Positions 15,535 to 22,532 of a stretch of 43,285 nucleotides of DNA are shown piece after piece. This DNA comes from a virus. A program made the position numbers and the translations under genes. The notes below the pieces were generated by a model. It did not search any database and had not been told where the DNA came from. It worked only from the letters and a program-made list of their open reading frames with translations. Where the stretch lies: the IMG/VR virus record IMGVR_UViG_3300029327_000059, positions 1-43,285 of that record. The stretch is one strand, 5' to 3'. The stretch's first letter is position 1, and every line of letters begins with the position of its first letter.

Positions 15535-17697
15535 ATGAAAATTTTAGGATTTGAAATAGGAAGGCCCAAGGCCAAGGCAGCCGGCGACGTTCCCATCAAG
15601 CCGCAATATCTCCCCAACGCTCCCCAGGGTCCGCTTACGCCCTGGTTCCGGGACTACCACCTGCGGAAAGTTTCCGGAGATTTTTACGAAGCATTGCGGG
15701 AGTGCATACCCGTTATTGACGCCGCTATCCGCCGGTTGATCTCGCTCAACGGCACCATCAAAATCATCGGGACCAACGGCTCTCTGGTATCGGAACTTGA
15801 AGAATTTTGCGCGACAGTCCCGGTCAACGACCATCAGCACGGCATTCATGCCTTTCTTGAAAACTTCAGCAATGAAGTATTCGAGCAAGGTTTTTCCATG
15901 CCCGAGTACATCGCCACCCCAGACCTGAAAGACATAGCCCAGTTGCGGGTACCGGACAGCAAGCAGATATTCTTCCGCCGTAATGAGGATGGCTTTTCCG
16001 AGGCGTGGTACCGCTACCTGAACAACTTCACTCCCGCGGCGGTCCAGCGCTACAGCTCGCCCGGCACCCTGGTGCAGCGCATTCTCAACGCCACCTATAA
16101 CCAGGCCGTCTACATCAACAGCGGCTGGGAAGTGAAGATCGACCCGGTAAACAAGCTCTATTTCAGCATCAATAATGAAAACACCGACCCGTACGGTGTC
16201 GCGATCATGCGGTCGATGGAGTTTTGTGCTCAGATCCTCATGACCATGCAAAACAGTCTCAGCAATGTCTGGGACCGTTTCGGAGATCCCTCCTATCACG
16301 TCAAATACAAAACCAACAAACGTGACCTCGCCGGAGTGGACCTGGAATCCCGGCGGCAAAAGATCCAGAATGATTTCGGACAAGCCATCCGCGCGAAACG
16401 GAACGGCCAAAGCGCCGATTTCGTCACCGCCGTCAGCAATGAAGCCGACATGGAGATATCCATCATCGGACACGACGGCCAGGTGCTTGAACTGGAAGTG
16501 CCCGCCCGCCACGTACTGGAACAGATCACCAGCAAAACCGGCTTGCCTGCCTGGATGCTGGGAATATCCAGCAAGACAGTTCAGGGCATGGCCACCCTCG
16601 AAGTTGAATCCTGTCTGCAGGACGCCAAAATCAGGCAACTGTCCATGCTCCCGGAAATAATCCGTCTCTTTTCCACCGTCCTGCGCCTGCGCGGCCGCAG
16701 TTGGAACAGCATCAATCTTTCCGGCGATCCCACCAAGCCGGGCGACTGGGGCGTCATCTTCGAAACGCCCAACCTGCGCGACCTCGTAGCCCAGGCTCAA
16801 GCCCGTTTCCTCAATGCCCAGGCAGACCAGATGGGCAGCGCTCCGAAGCCGGGAGAGCAAATCACGGTTAACACACCGGAAAAGAAGTCCGCCTGTACCT
16901 GTGGACACAACCATTTTGTTGTCGGCAACAAAATGGTTTCAGGATGCAAGGAAACCCGTCCTATCCCCTGGCCGCAACTCGATAAGGTCGAAGAGGAATA
17001 CGAAACCCGCCTGAAAGCTGACTGGGCAGAATTTGCCGTCAAAGTCTTCACCATCGCCAAACTCGACACCTCCAGCATAGCCCTGGGGATGTCGAAAGAG
17101 CCCGGCTCCGAGGCTTTCACGTTCTCAGAAGAACAGCGCGCACAGATTCTCAAAGAGATGGAAACCTACATCGGCAGCTATTCCATTGATGCCCCGGACT
17201 CTCCACTCCGCACCTATTACGGTGAATCCTACAGCCTGGGGCTGATCCAGGCCGCGAACATGATCGGCAAGGAACGGCCGATACTGGATATCATCAAAAA
17301 CAAGGAAATTTACGACGAACTGTGCGCCAACGGTTTCCAACTGGTTAAGGACAACATCACCACCGCCATAAAAGACCGCATCCTGGCCGAAATGCAGGCC
17401 CACTCCATCGCGGGCAGCAATCCCTTATCCGTCGCCAACCGACTGAACAAGCTCTTCGGAGATCAAAACAGCAGTTGGGAACGCTTGGCACGCACCGAAA
17501 TGGCGGACGCCGCCGAAACGGCCAAGACCGATGAATGGAAAACATGCGGGGTGAAGAAGGTTGATTTCGTTCCCGCACCGGATGCCTGCCCAATCTGCCA
17601 AGCCTTGAGTGGAACCTACGCCCTCGATGATTGCCCCAAAATCACCGTCCATCCCCGCTGCCGTTGCGCCAAGCGACCGGCTGTCGGCGAAGTGTAA
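15535..17697 (+). CDS. Portal protein fused to a MuF-type head protein
   Basis: A 720-residue protein, starting 8 nt after terL with AAGGAG before its ATG. Residues 1-440 are a Mu gp29-like (DUF935) portal: FYEALRECIPVIDAAIRRLI, NSGWEVKIDPVNKLYFSINN, and PAWMLGIS. Residues about 445-720 are like MuF/SPP1 gp7 head morphogenesis proteins: a Cys/His cluster (CTCGHNH), ARTEMADAAETAKTDEW and the closing CPICQALSG with HPRCRC at 706-711. In Mu and SPP1 these are two genes, so this is a fusion. The 3' end (17600-17697) recurs as two degenerate relics downstream. Confidence 0.85.
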   Translation: MKILGFEIGRPKAKAAGDVPIKPQYLPNAPQGPLTPWFRDYHLRKVSGDFYEALRECIPVIDAAIRRLISLNGTIKIIGTNGSLVSELEEFCATVPVNDHQHGIHAFLENFSNEVFEQGFSMPEYIATPDLKDIAQLRVPDSKQIFFRRNEDGFSEAWYRYLNNFTPAAVQRYSSPGTLVQRILNATYNQAVYINSGWEVKIDPVNKLYFSINNENTDPYGVAIMRSMEFCAQILMTMQNSLSNVWDRFGDPSYHVKYKTNKRDLAGVDLESRRQKIQNDFGQAIRAKRNGQSADFVTAVSNEADMEISIIGHDGQVLELEVPARHVLEQITSKTGLPAWMLGISSKTVQGMATLEVESCLQDAKIRQLSMLPEIIRLFSTVLRLRGRSWNSINLSGDPTKPGDWGVIFETPNLRDLVAQAQARFLNAQADQMGSAPKPGEQITVNTPEKKSACTCGHNHFVVGNKMVSGCKETRPIPWPQLDKVEEEYETRLKADWAEFAVKVFTIAKLDTSSIALGMSKEPGSEAFTFSEEQRAQILKEMETYIGSYSIDAPDSPLRTYYGESYSLGLIQAANMIGKERPILDIIKNKEIYDELCANGFQLVKDNITTAIKDRILAEMQAHSIAGSNPLSVANRLNKLFGDQNSSWERLARTEMADAAETAKTDEWKTCGVKKVDFVPAPDACPICQALSGTYALDDCPKITVHPRCRCAKRPAVGEV

Positions 17698-17705
17698 TTT
17701 TTTTT

Positions 17706-17760
17706 CTGCAACAGGTTGAAAAACAGTTCAAAAGTGATAAATGGTATATTATTAACTATT
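17706..17760 (+). repeat. Post-MuF repeat, copy 1
   Basis: The sequence just after the portal-MuF stop (GCAACAGGTTGAAAAACAGT onward, with TATATTATTAA) is similar to 22296-22350 after relic copy C (GCAACAGATTGAAAAACTGT onward, with ATATATTGTTAA). It shows that the duplicated segment extends past the coding end. Confidence 0.55.
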
Positions 17761-17907
17761 TTTAAAATATTCTTTTAAAGCATTCCCTTTTCCGTTCATT
17801 ATTTTGTCAAACAAAGGAATATTTTCAGTTCATAGCCTAAATGTCCAATTGAGGATGATCGTGCGACAACAGGTTGAACATAAAAAAATATGTCTGGAGG
17901 ACTAACA

Positions 17908-18729
17908 ATGAACACAGGAATAGCATTGACTATCGGACTTAATTGCGTTGATCCAAATCATTATGCTGGATGGAACGGCGAACTGAACGCCTGCGAGGCA
18001 GATGCAGAGGATATGGCAGCCATTGCAGCATCTCAGAAATTTAATGTATCTACTTTGTTAACGAAGGATGCGACCAGAAACGAGGTTCAAAAGAAGATTC
18101 AGGAAGCATCTAATAAGCTAAAAAAAGGTGATATCTTCATGTTGAGTTACTCAGGACATGGAGGGCAACTACCAGACACAAACAATGACGAACCTGATGG
18201 TCAGGACGAAACATGGTGTCTCTATGATGGACAATTTGTAGATGATGAACTGTATAGTCTTTTTGCAAATTTTGTACAAGGGGCGCGAATACTGGTCTTT
18301 TCCGACAGTTGTCATAGTGGCACTGTCGTAAAGGCGCTTTATTATGAAGCAGTAGCATCTTCCCACGCGGCGGAGGCTCGATATCGAGCGATGCCAAAGG
18401 ATATAGCACTTCGAACATACCGTATAAATAAGGGTTTTTACGACAAAATTCTTCAAGACCCAAAAAACAAAGAAAGTGAAGCACAGGTCAATGCTTCAGT
18501 CCTTCTCTTATCAGGTTGTCAGGATAATCAACTTTCAAATGACGGAAATTTCAATGGTCTTTTCACCGGCCAATTGTTGCAAGTGTGGAAGAATGGCTTG
18601 TTCGTAGGGAATTACATTGATTTTCACAAAGAAATTGTGAAACGCATGCCGCCAGACCAAACACCAAATCTATTTCGAGTTGGAACAATTGATTCAGGGT
18701 TTGAAACACAAAGACCGTTTACAATTTAA
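17908..18729 (+). CDS. Caspase-like cysteine peptidase (metacaspase, C14 clan)
   Basis: A 273-residue protein with GGAGG 8-12 nt before ATG 17908. It has the caspase/metacaspase fold markers: an N-terminal strand and loop (IALTIGLNCVDP), catalytic His84 in SYSGHGG, and catalytic Cys135 in SDSCHSG. Size fits a single p20/p10-like domain with no added sensor domain. Bacterial caspase-like peptidases act in regulated cell death and anti-phage defence, cleaving partners such as toxins or pore formers. Here it is cargo between the portal-MuF gene and a relic of its 3' end; an AT-rich promoter-like stretch (17700-17890) precedes it. The partner may be the secreted coiled-coil or membrane proteins downstream, which is inference. 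Confidence 0.8.
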   Translation: MNTGIALTIGLNCVDPNHYAGWNGELNACEADAEDMAAIAASQKFNVSTLLTKDATRNEVQKKIQEASNKLKKGDIFMLSYSGHGGQLPDTNNDEPDGQDETWCLYDGQFVDDELYSLFANFVQGARILVFSDSCHSGTVVKALYYEAVASSHAAEARYRAMPKDIALRTYRINKGFYDKILQDPKNKESEAQVNASVLLLSGCQDNQLSNDGNFNGLFTGQLLQVWKNGLFVGNYIDFHKEIVKRMPPDQTPNLFRVGTIDSGFETQRPFTI

Positions 18730-18798
18730 CTACTAGCCCATAGTTCTAGCTTGACCAAAATGCGATGAGATGTCTGGACGTACGTGCTTATCGTGGTT

Positions 18799-18893
18799 AA
18801 GCATTGAGCGAAGCCTTCCCCTCGATGGATGCCCCAAAATCACCGTCCATCCATGTTGTCGCTGCAACAAGCGGCCTGCGGCTAGCCAAGTGA
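18799..18893 (+). pseudogene. Relic of portal-MuF 3' end (copy B)
   Basis: The bases align with the end of the portal-MuF gene (17600-17697), including the segment coding for the conserved LDGCPKITVHPCCRCNKRPA (compare LDDCPKITVHPRCRCAKRPA). A short open frame runs through it (18770-18961) but lacks a ribosome site. It marks a cargo boundary. The rest of 18730-19131 holds no gene that I can support. Confidence 0.8.
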
Positions 18894-19131
18894 AAGTTAA
18901 CAACCGTAGCATATTAGTAAAAATTAAACAAAATATTATCAGACTTGATTTATATTTTTAAAAACTTTTTCCAGACAGTTGCTTGCGAGGCTAGAGGACG
19001 TAATACGCAACAATGCAAGGAAATTGAGTCAATTCACTCTCCAAAACTATATAGTAGTTTTCCAGTTAGTTACACCAGCCTGAAGACCGATTAGAGGGGA
19101 TTCCGTGTTCCTTGAATAAACAGGAGGTTCG

Positions 19132-20076
19132 ATGATGAGAAAAATCGGGTTGTACTTTTTACTTGTGATTGCAAGTTTAGAGATGGGAACCATAGTTCGC
19201 GGAGAAGACACGACGCCGGTTGATCCAGCTGTTGCTGCTGCTAATACAAAAAAAGCCGTAGCAGATGCCGAGAAAGCAGCAGCAGACGCTCAAACCGCCC
19301 AGGCACAAGCAGAGCTGGCAGCCCTGAAGGCAAAAATTGGCGAGGTTCCCACCTCAAGTCAAACAGGTGCTGTCGACCTTAAAGATAAGGCTGGTTATTT
19401 GGAAGCATCTCTTCTTGCATCGAGAGCAATAGTTGACGTAACTGCTAAAATAGTAAATCGCCTTCCTGAAAATAAAGGCAAAACCATTCTGTTAGCTAGC
19501 ACATCTGAGGTTCCTAATTTCAGTGCGTTAATGACATATAAGGCTCAAATTGCTATCCTAAAAAAAGCTAAGGAAATAGCTGATTATGCTACTAATAACG
19601 CTAAACAATATAAAATACCAGAAAAAGAAGAAAAAGCAGATAATAAAAAAACAAAAGCCCTTCCTTTAGTAGCTATAGCTGGAGCAGGACTTGTCCTTGA
19701 TGCGGGAAGTAAGCTGCTTAATTTTTTTAAAACTGACTTTACAGTAGGCGGCATCCAGATCACGTTAGAGGATTCTATTGTTATTCACGCCTTAGCAGGG
19801 CCTTTAGTTGAATCAAAAAAATTTGAAAATGTTTTAATATCTAACTTGATTAATCCTACAAGATTGTCAGAAAGTATGGTTACAACACTAGAAGAACGTG
19901 AAAACGACAGAATACAAGCTCAAAAGAACAAAGAAATAGAAGCAGAAGCAGTAAAGTATTACACAGATAAAGTATCAAAAGCAGAAAAATTGAAAACTGA
20001 AGCTGAAAATGCTTTAAAAAAATCTAAACTTGCAAAAAAAGATTCTTTTAAAAAAAAATATAGATATTGCAATTAA
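19132..20076 (+). CDS. Secreted or membrane-attached coiled-coil protein, interrupted by frameshift
   Basis: A 314-residue frame with AGGAGG before the ATG. Residues 1-26 are a signal peptide (LYFLLVIASLEMGTIVRG); then an Ala-rich coiled coil (AVADAEKAAADAQTAQAQAE), a hydrophobic segment LPLVAIAGAGLVLDAG near 182-197, and a second coiled coil to the end. The frame ends soon after an A9 run (20050-20058); reading one base further on joins smoothly to the frame that ends at 20524, giving about 463 residues. So this is either a frameshifted gene or one expressed by slippage. AT-rich cargo. No family recognised. Confidence 0.6.
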   Translation: MMRKIGLYFLLVIASLEMGTIVRGEDTTPVDPAVAAANTKKAVADAEKAAADAQTAQAQAELAALKAKIGEVPTSSQTGAVDLKDKAGYLEASLLASRAIVDVTAKIVNRLPENKGKTILLASTSEVPNFSALMTYKAQIAILKKAKEIADYATNNAKQYKIPEKEEKADNKKTKALPLVAIAGAGLVLDAGSKLLNFFKTDFTVGGIQITLEDSIVIHALAGPLVESKKFENVLISNLINPTRLSESMVTTLEERENDRIQAQKNKEIEAEAVKYYTDKVSKAEKLKTEAENALKKSKLAKKDSFKKKYRYCN

Positions 20077-20524
20077 TGATTTAAATGAAAATAAGAAAGG
20101 GTTAGATGCACATAATACGGCTTTAGCAAATTGGGTAAAAGTATTAGAACTAACAGATTCTTTTTTTACTAGGATTTTATCATTAGATGAAAAAGGATTA
20201 GTGCCACTTTCACAGATTGCTAAAGAAGAATATATAAATAGTAAGTTAAATAATGGAGTAATGCTTATTACAAAACTGCAAGCTTACGGAGGTTCATATT
20301 ACACAAAAAAGAACTTGTGGTCAGCTCTTGGAGCAATGCCATATTTTAATTCAGGTGGAGCTGTCATAAGTTACCTTCTAGTCCAGGGCCCAGATCGAGA
20401 GGTGATCCAGTCAGGCGTTGTTCCTCTCTTAGGAGGATACATGAAGCCAACAGAAATATCAGAAGCACTTAATTCTCCACCTAATCCACCTGCTCCACCT
20501 GCTCCCACCCCCCAAAAAAAGTAA
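20030..20524 (+). CDS. C-terminal part of the coiled-coil protein (other frame)
   Basis: This frame has an ATG-less natural beginning: the residues that follow the A9 run (NIDIAINDLNENKKGLDAHN) continue the helix of the preceding frame, so it is best seen as its C-terminal part rather than a separate gene. It contains a Gly/Tyr-rich middle (KLQAYGGSYYTKKN) and a Pro-rich end (SPPNPPAPPAPTPQKK), typical of a periplasmic tail. No ribosome site is seen near 20030. Confidence 0.5.
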   Translation: MQKKILLKKNIDIAINDLNENKKGLDAHNTALANWVKVLELTDSFFTRILSLDEKGLVPLSQIAKEEYINSKLNNGVMLITKLQAYGGSYYTKKNLWSALGAMPYFNSGGAVISYLLVQGPDREVIQSGVVPLLGGYMKPTEISEALNSPPNPPAPPAPTPQKK

Positions 20525-20577
20525 TGTATATCTGAAAAGAGGCTATGTTTTTTATTCAATTAATAAGTGACAAACAT

Positions 20578-20751
20578 CAATATGTATATGCAAGCATACA
20601 CATATTGAAGATACAAACATCTACAAAGGGACACATAGTCTGATTGATGATAAATAGTTAACCAATAAAAACCAAAATACGACAATAACAGGAAAAACAG
20701 AGGGGTCGCGTCTAAAAATTATAAGTCATGTCGGGAGTTAAGACGCGGCCC
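20578..20751. other. Long palindrome and hairpin in the 20525-20828 gap
   Basis: A 30-bp near-palindrome (20578-20607, 13 of 15 positions symmetric, outer arms CAATATGT/ACATATTG) and a separate 11-bp stem GGGTCGCGTCT (20703-20713) with AGACGCGGCCC (20741-20751, one G-T pair). They may be a terminator, a regulator site or a small RNA between two cargo genes. No gene in this gap. Confidence 0.4.
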
Positions 20752-20828
20752 TTCCTGGCTACTTATGGTCATTCCAGAGGTGAAAGAAACCAAAAGAAAT
20801 TCAATCAGTTTATCGGAGGGATATCGGT

Positions 20829-21137
20829 ATGATAAGAACTCTTGTACTGAATGCGTTTTTCATTTTGGTTGTTATTGCCGGCAGTATTTCACATGTCGAT
20901 GGCGCGGAGAGAAAAGCATCTCAAGCTCCTTCCGATGCCCAGGTTAAAAAGGCCATTATCAAAGAGTCTATTGCCTCTTATCCCGGTAATTGCCCCTGTC
21001 CTTATAGTACCGCCAGAAATGGCAGTAGGTGTGGAGGACGTAGCGCTTATAGCAGGCCAGGTGGTTATGCTCCAATTTGCTATCCACGTGATGTGACAGA
21101 GGAAATGATTATCGAATGGCGGGAGAACCATAAATAA
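20829..21137 (+). CDS. Small secreted Cys-rich protein
   Basis: A 102-residue protein with GGAGGG before its ATG. Residues 1-26 are a signal peptide ending ...VDGA. The mature part has a compact Cys/Gly/Tyr motif from about residue 54: GNCPCPYSTARNGSRCGGRS, then PGGYAPICYP with four cysteines, probably disulphide-bonded or metal-binding in the periplasm. I have a sense that this CPCPY...RCG.RSA.SRPGG pattern is a widespread small-protein family but cannot name a function. Confidence 0.6.
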   Translation: MIRTLVLNAFFILVVIAGSISHVDGAERKASQAPSDAQVKKAIIKESIASYPGNCPCPYSTARNGSRCGGRSAYSRPGGYAPICYPRDVTEEMIIEWRENHK

Positions 21138-21292
21138 CTACGGTGTTAGAGGGTCATATCTTGACAAACAAGGTTGTTGCCAGGAAAAAGCTGAAATTAA
21201 TATTTCAAGACCTGCCCCCAGCCCCTCTTGTTGATGTTCCTGATCTCCAGAGTTCACCGGCCAAGACGTTGGCTCCTTTAAGGAGGTAGTAC

Positions 21293-22054
21293 ATGGATAA
21301 CCTCGAAGGAATCGTAACGACGATCGGCCATGTGGCATGGCCAGCAACCGCAATCGGCATCGCAGTGATCGCTCGCAAAGAACTACTGAACGTCTTTGCG
21401 GCTCTTGCGAAAAGAATTGCAGACACGAATAGCTCCCTCTCAATAACTAAAGAGGGATTGGAAATCAAGGCTGTTGTTGAAGCGCAGGAAGCACGTCTGG
21501 TCTCTATGCAAGCTGAGCAAGATCAAGTTAAGTCACTCGCCTTACGCCACTTTAAGCCCACACGCCCACAGGATCCCGTTACGTTGAAACAAGTTGAAAT
21601 GCGTGACGTCGACACCCAACTTCGAAAAATGGCCGATGAGTACATGAATATCAACCTTCCAGACTACTCTGAACGTACACGAGCAAAAAATGCTGCTGCG
21701 GAGGAAATGGCCTTCTATATTGTGTCTAATAAAATCAACAAAGATCAACTTGCGAACGAAAAACATGAAGGTCTTTTAATTGCCCTAGCCGAATCTATCA
21801 TTCTCTCTGCCGAAACTGGTGATGCCGAAAGATTGCTTAAAGCCGCACATGGAGCGAAAAGGCTTCATGTCAGGTATCGAGTGCTCATTGCTATTACCAA
21901 ATTGCTTGAACGCAACTTGATGCCCCTGCCAACTCTAGATACTGTGAGAGAACTTCTTCGCGACTATGGGGTGGGTGCCGACAATTCTCTTAAGCGGCAA
22001 ATTTCCAATGTCACGTCCCTTGTGAATGAGGCCGTACATTTACCCAAGGGCTAA
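21293..22054 (+). CDS. Membrane-anchored helical protein, unknown function
   Basis: A 253-residue protein with AAGGAGG before its ATG. A single hydrophobic segment (residues 7-26, VTTIGHVAWPATAIGIAVIA) is followed by a helical, coiled-coil-like region and an all-helical C-terminal domain (KHEGLLIALAESIILSAETG). Only the N-terminus is membrane-bound. Base use is closer to the phage backbone than the preceding gene. It lies directly before a hairpin and relic copy C, so it closes one cargo module. No family recognised. Confidence 0.5.
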   Translation: MDNLEGIVTTIGHVAWPATAIGIAVIARKELLNVFAALAKRIADTNSSLSITKEGLEIKAVVEAQEARLVSMQAEQDQVKSLALRHFKPTRPQDPVTLKQVEMRDVDTQLRKMADEYMNINLPDYSERTRAKNAAAEEMAFYIVSNKINKDQLANEKHEGLLIALAESIILSAETGDAERLLKAAHGAKRLHVRYRVLIAITKLLERNLMPLPTLDTVRELLRDYGVGADNSLKRQISNVTSLVNEAVHLPKG

Positions 22055-22142
22055 CCTGGACGGAGGGCTATGGGGACGTTGATCAGTTCTACCAACTTAC
22101 GAAGGCTAACCTGTTGAAAAAACTGTTCCCAACTCGCGGCAC

Positions 22143-22166
22143 GACCGGTCCAGAAACTGGCCGGTC
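22143..22166 (+). repeat. Boundary hairpin shared with the SIR2-TPR module
   Basis: GACCGG (22143-22148) pairs with CCGGTC (22161-22166). The surrounding 22141-22175 aligns with 11151-11185 (about 25 of 31 positions), 11 kb away, each time after a cargo gene. It may be a mobile or recombining terminator. Confidence 0.5.
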
Positions 22167-22197
22167 AGCCTTGTGTTGACAGAAGAAGATATTATAA

Positions 22198-22350
22198 CCC
22201 CTCGACGAATGCCCCACAATAATCATCCCTCCCCGCAGCCGCTGTACCAAGCATTCAACAGCCGTTCAACATAAATACTTCTCCCGCACCATAATCGCAA
22301 CAGATTGAAAAACTGTGTGAATGTGGTAAACAATATATTGTTAATAAATG
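22198..22350 (+). pseudogene. Relic of portal-MuF 3' end and following spacer (copy C)
   Basis: 22198-22252 aligns, more loosely than copy B, with the end of the portal-MuF gene (CCCTCGA..AATGCCCCA, CCCCGCAGCCGCTGTACCAAG). 22296-22350 aligns with the spacer after that gene. Out-of-frame changes have removed coding sense. The remainder of 22055-22532 holds no gene that I can support. Confidence 0.65.
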
Positions 22351-22532
22351 CTTACAAAGCCATTCGATGGACAGTTGATTGACAAATGAACTACATCCCA
22401 GGAAAGCCAAAATAAAAAAAGACATAAGGGGACGCTCTTATCTATTTTCTAATATTGGGAACCAACATCAACAAGCAACCTGTCCCCAAAACCTTTCCCC
22501 AAAACTCTCTTCTCGATTCGTAGGAGACTCCA

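Noticed and set aside
15544-16914. Long leftward open frame (456 codons) under the portal gene
   Set aside because: It is the reverse-frame shadow of a GC-rich real gene, with no ribosome site and no domain.
8627-17697. Mu-like transposable phage (Mor-like regulator, Mu-type terminase and portal)
   Set aside because: No MuA/MuB transposase genes and no Mu-type ends are seen; recombinases are of the tyrosine type.
18770-18961. Small gene containing a HPxCRC motif
   Set aside because: The motif is a degenerate copy of the portal-MuF end; no ribosome site, so listed as a relic.
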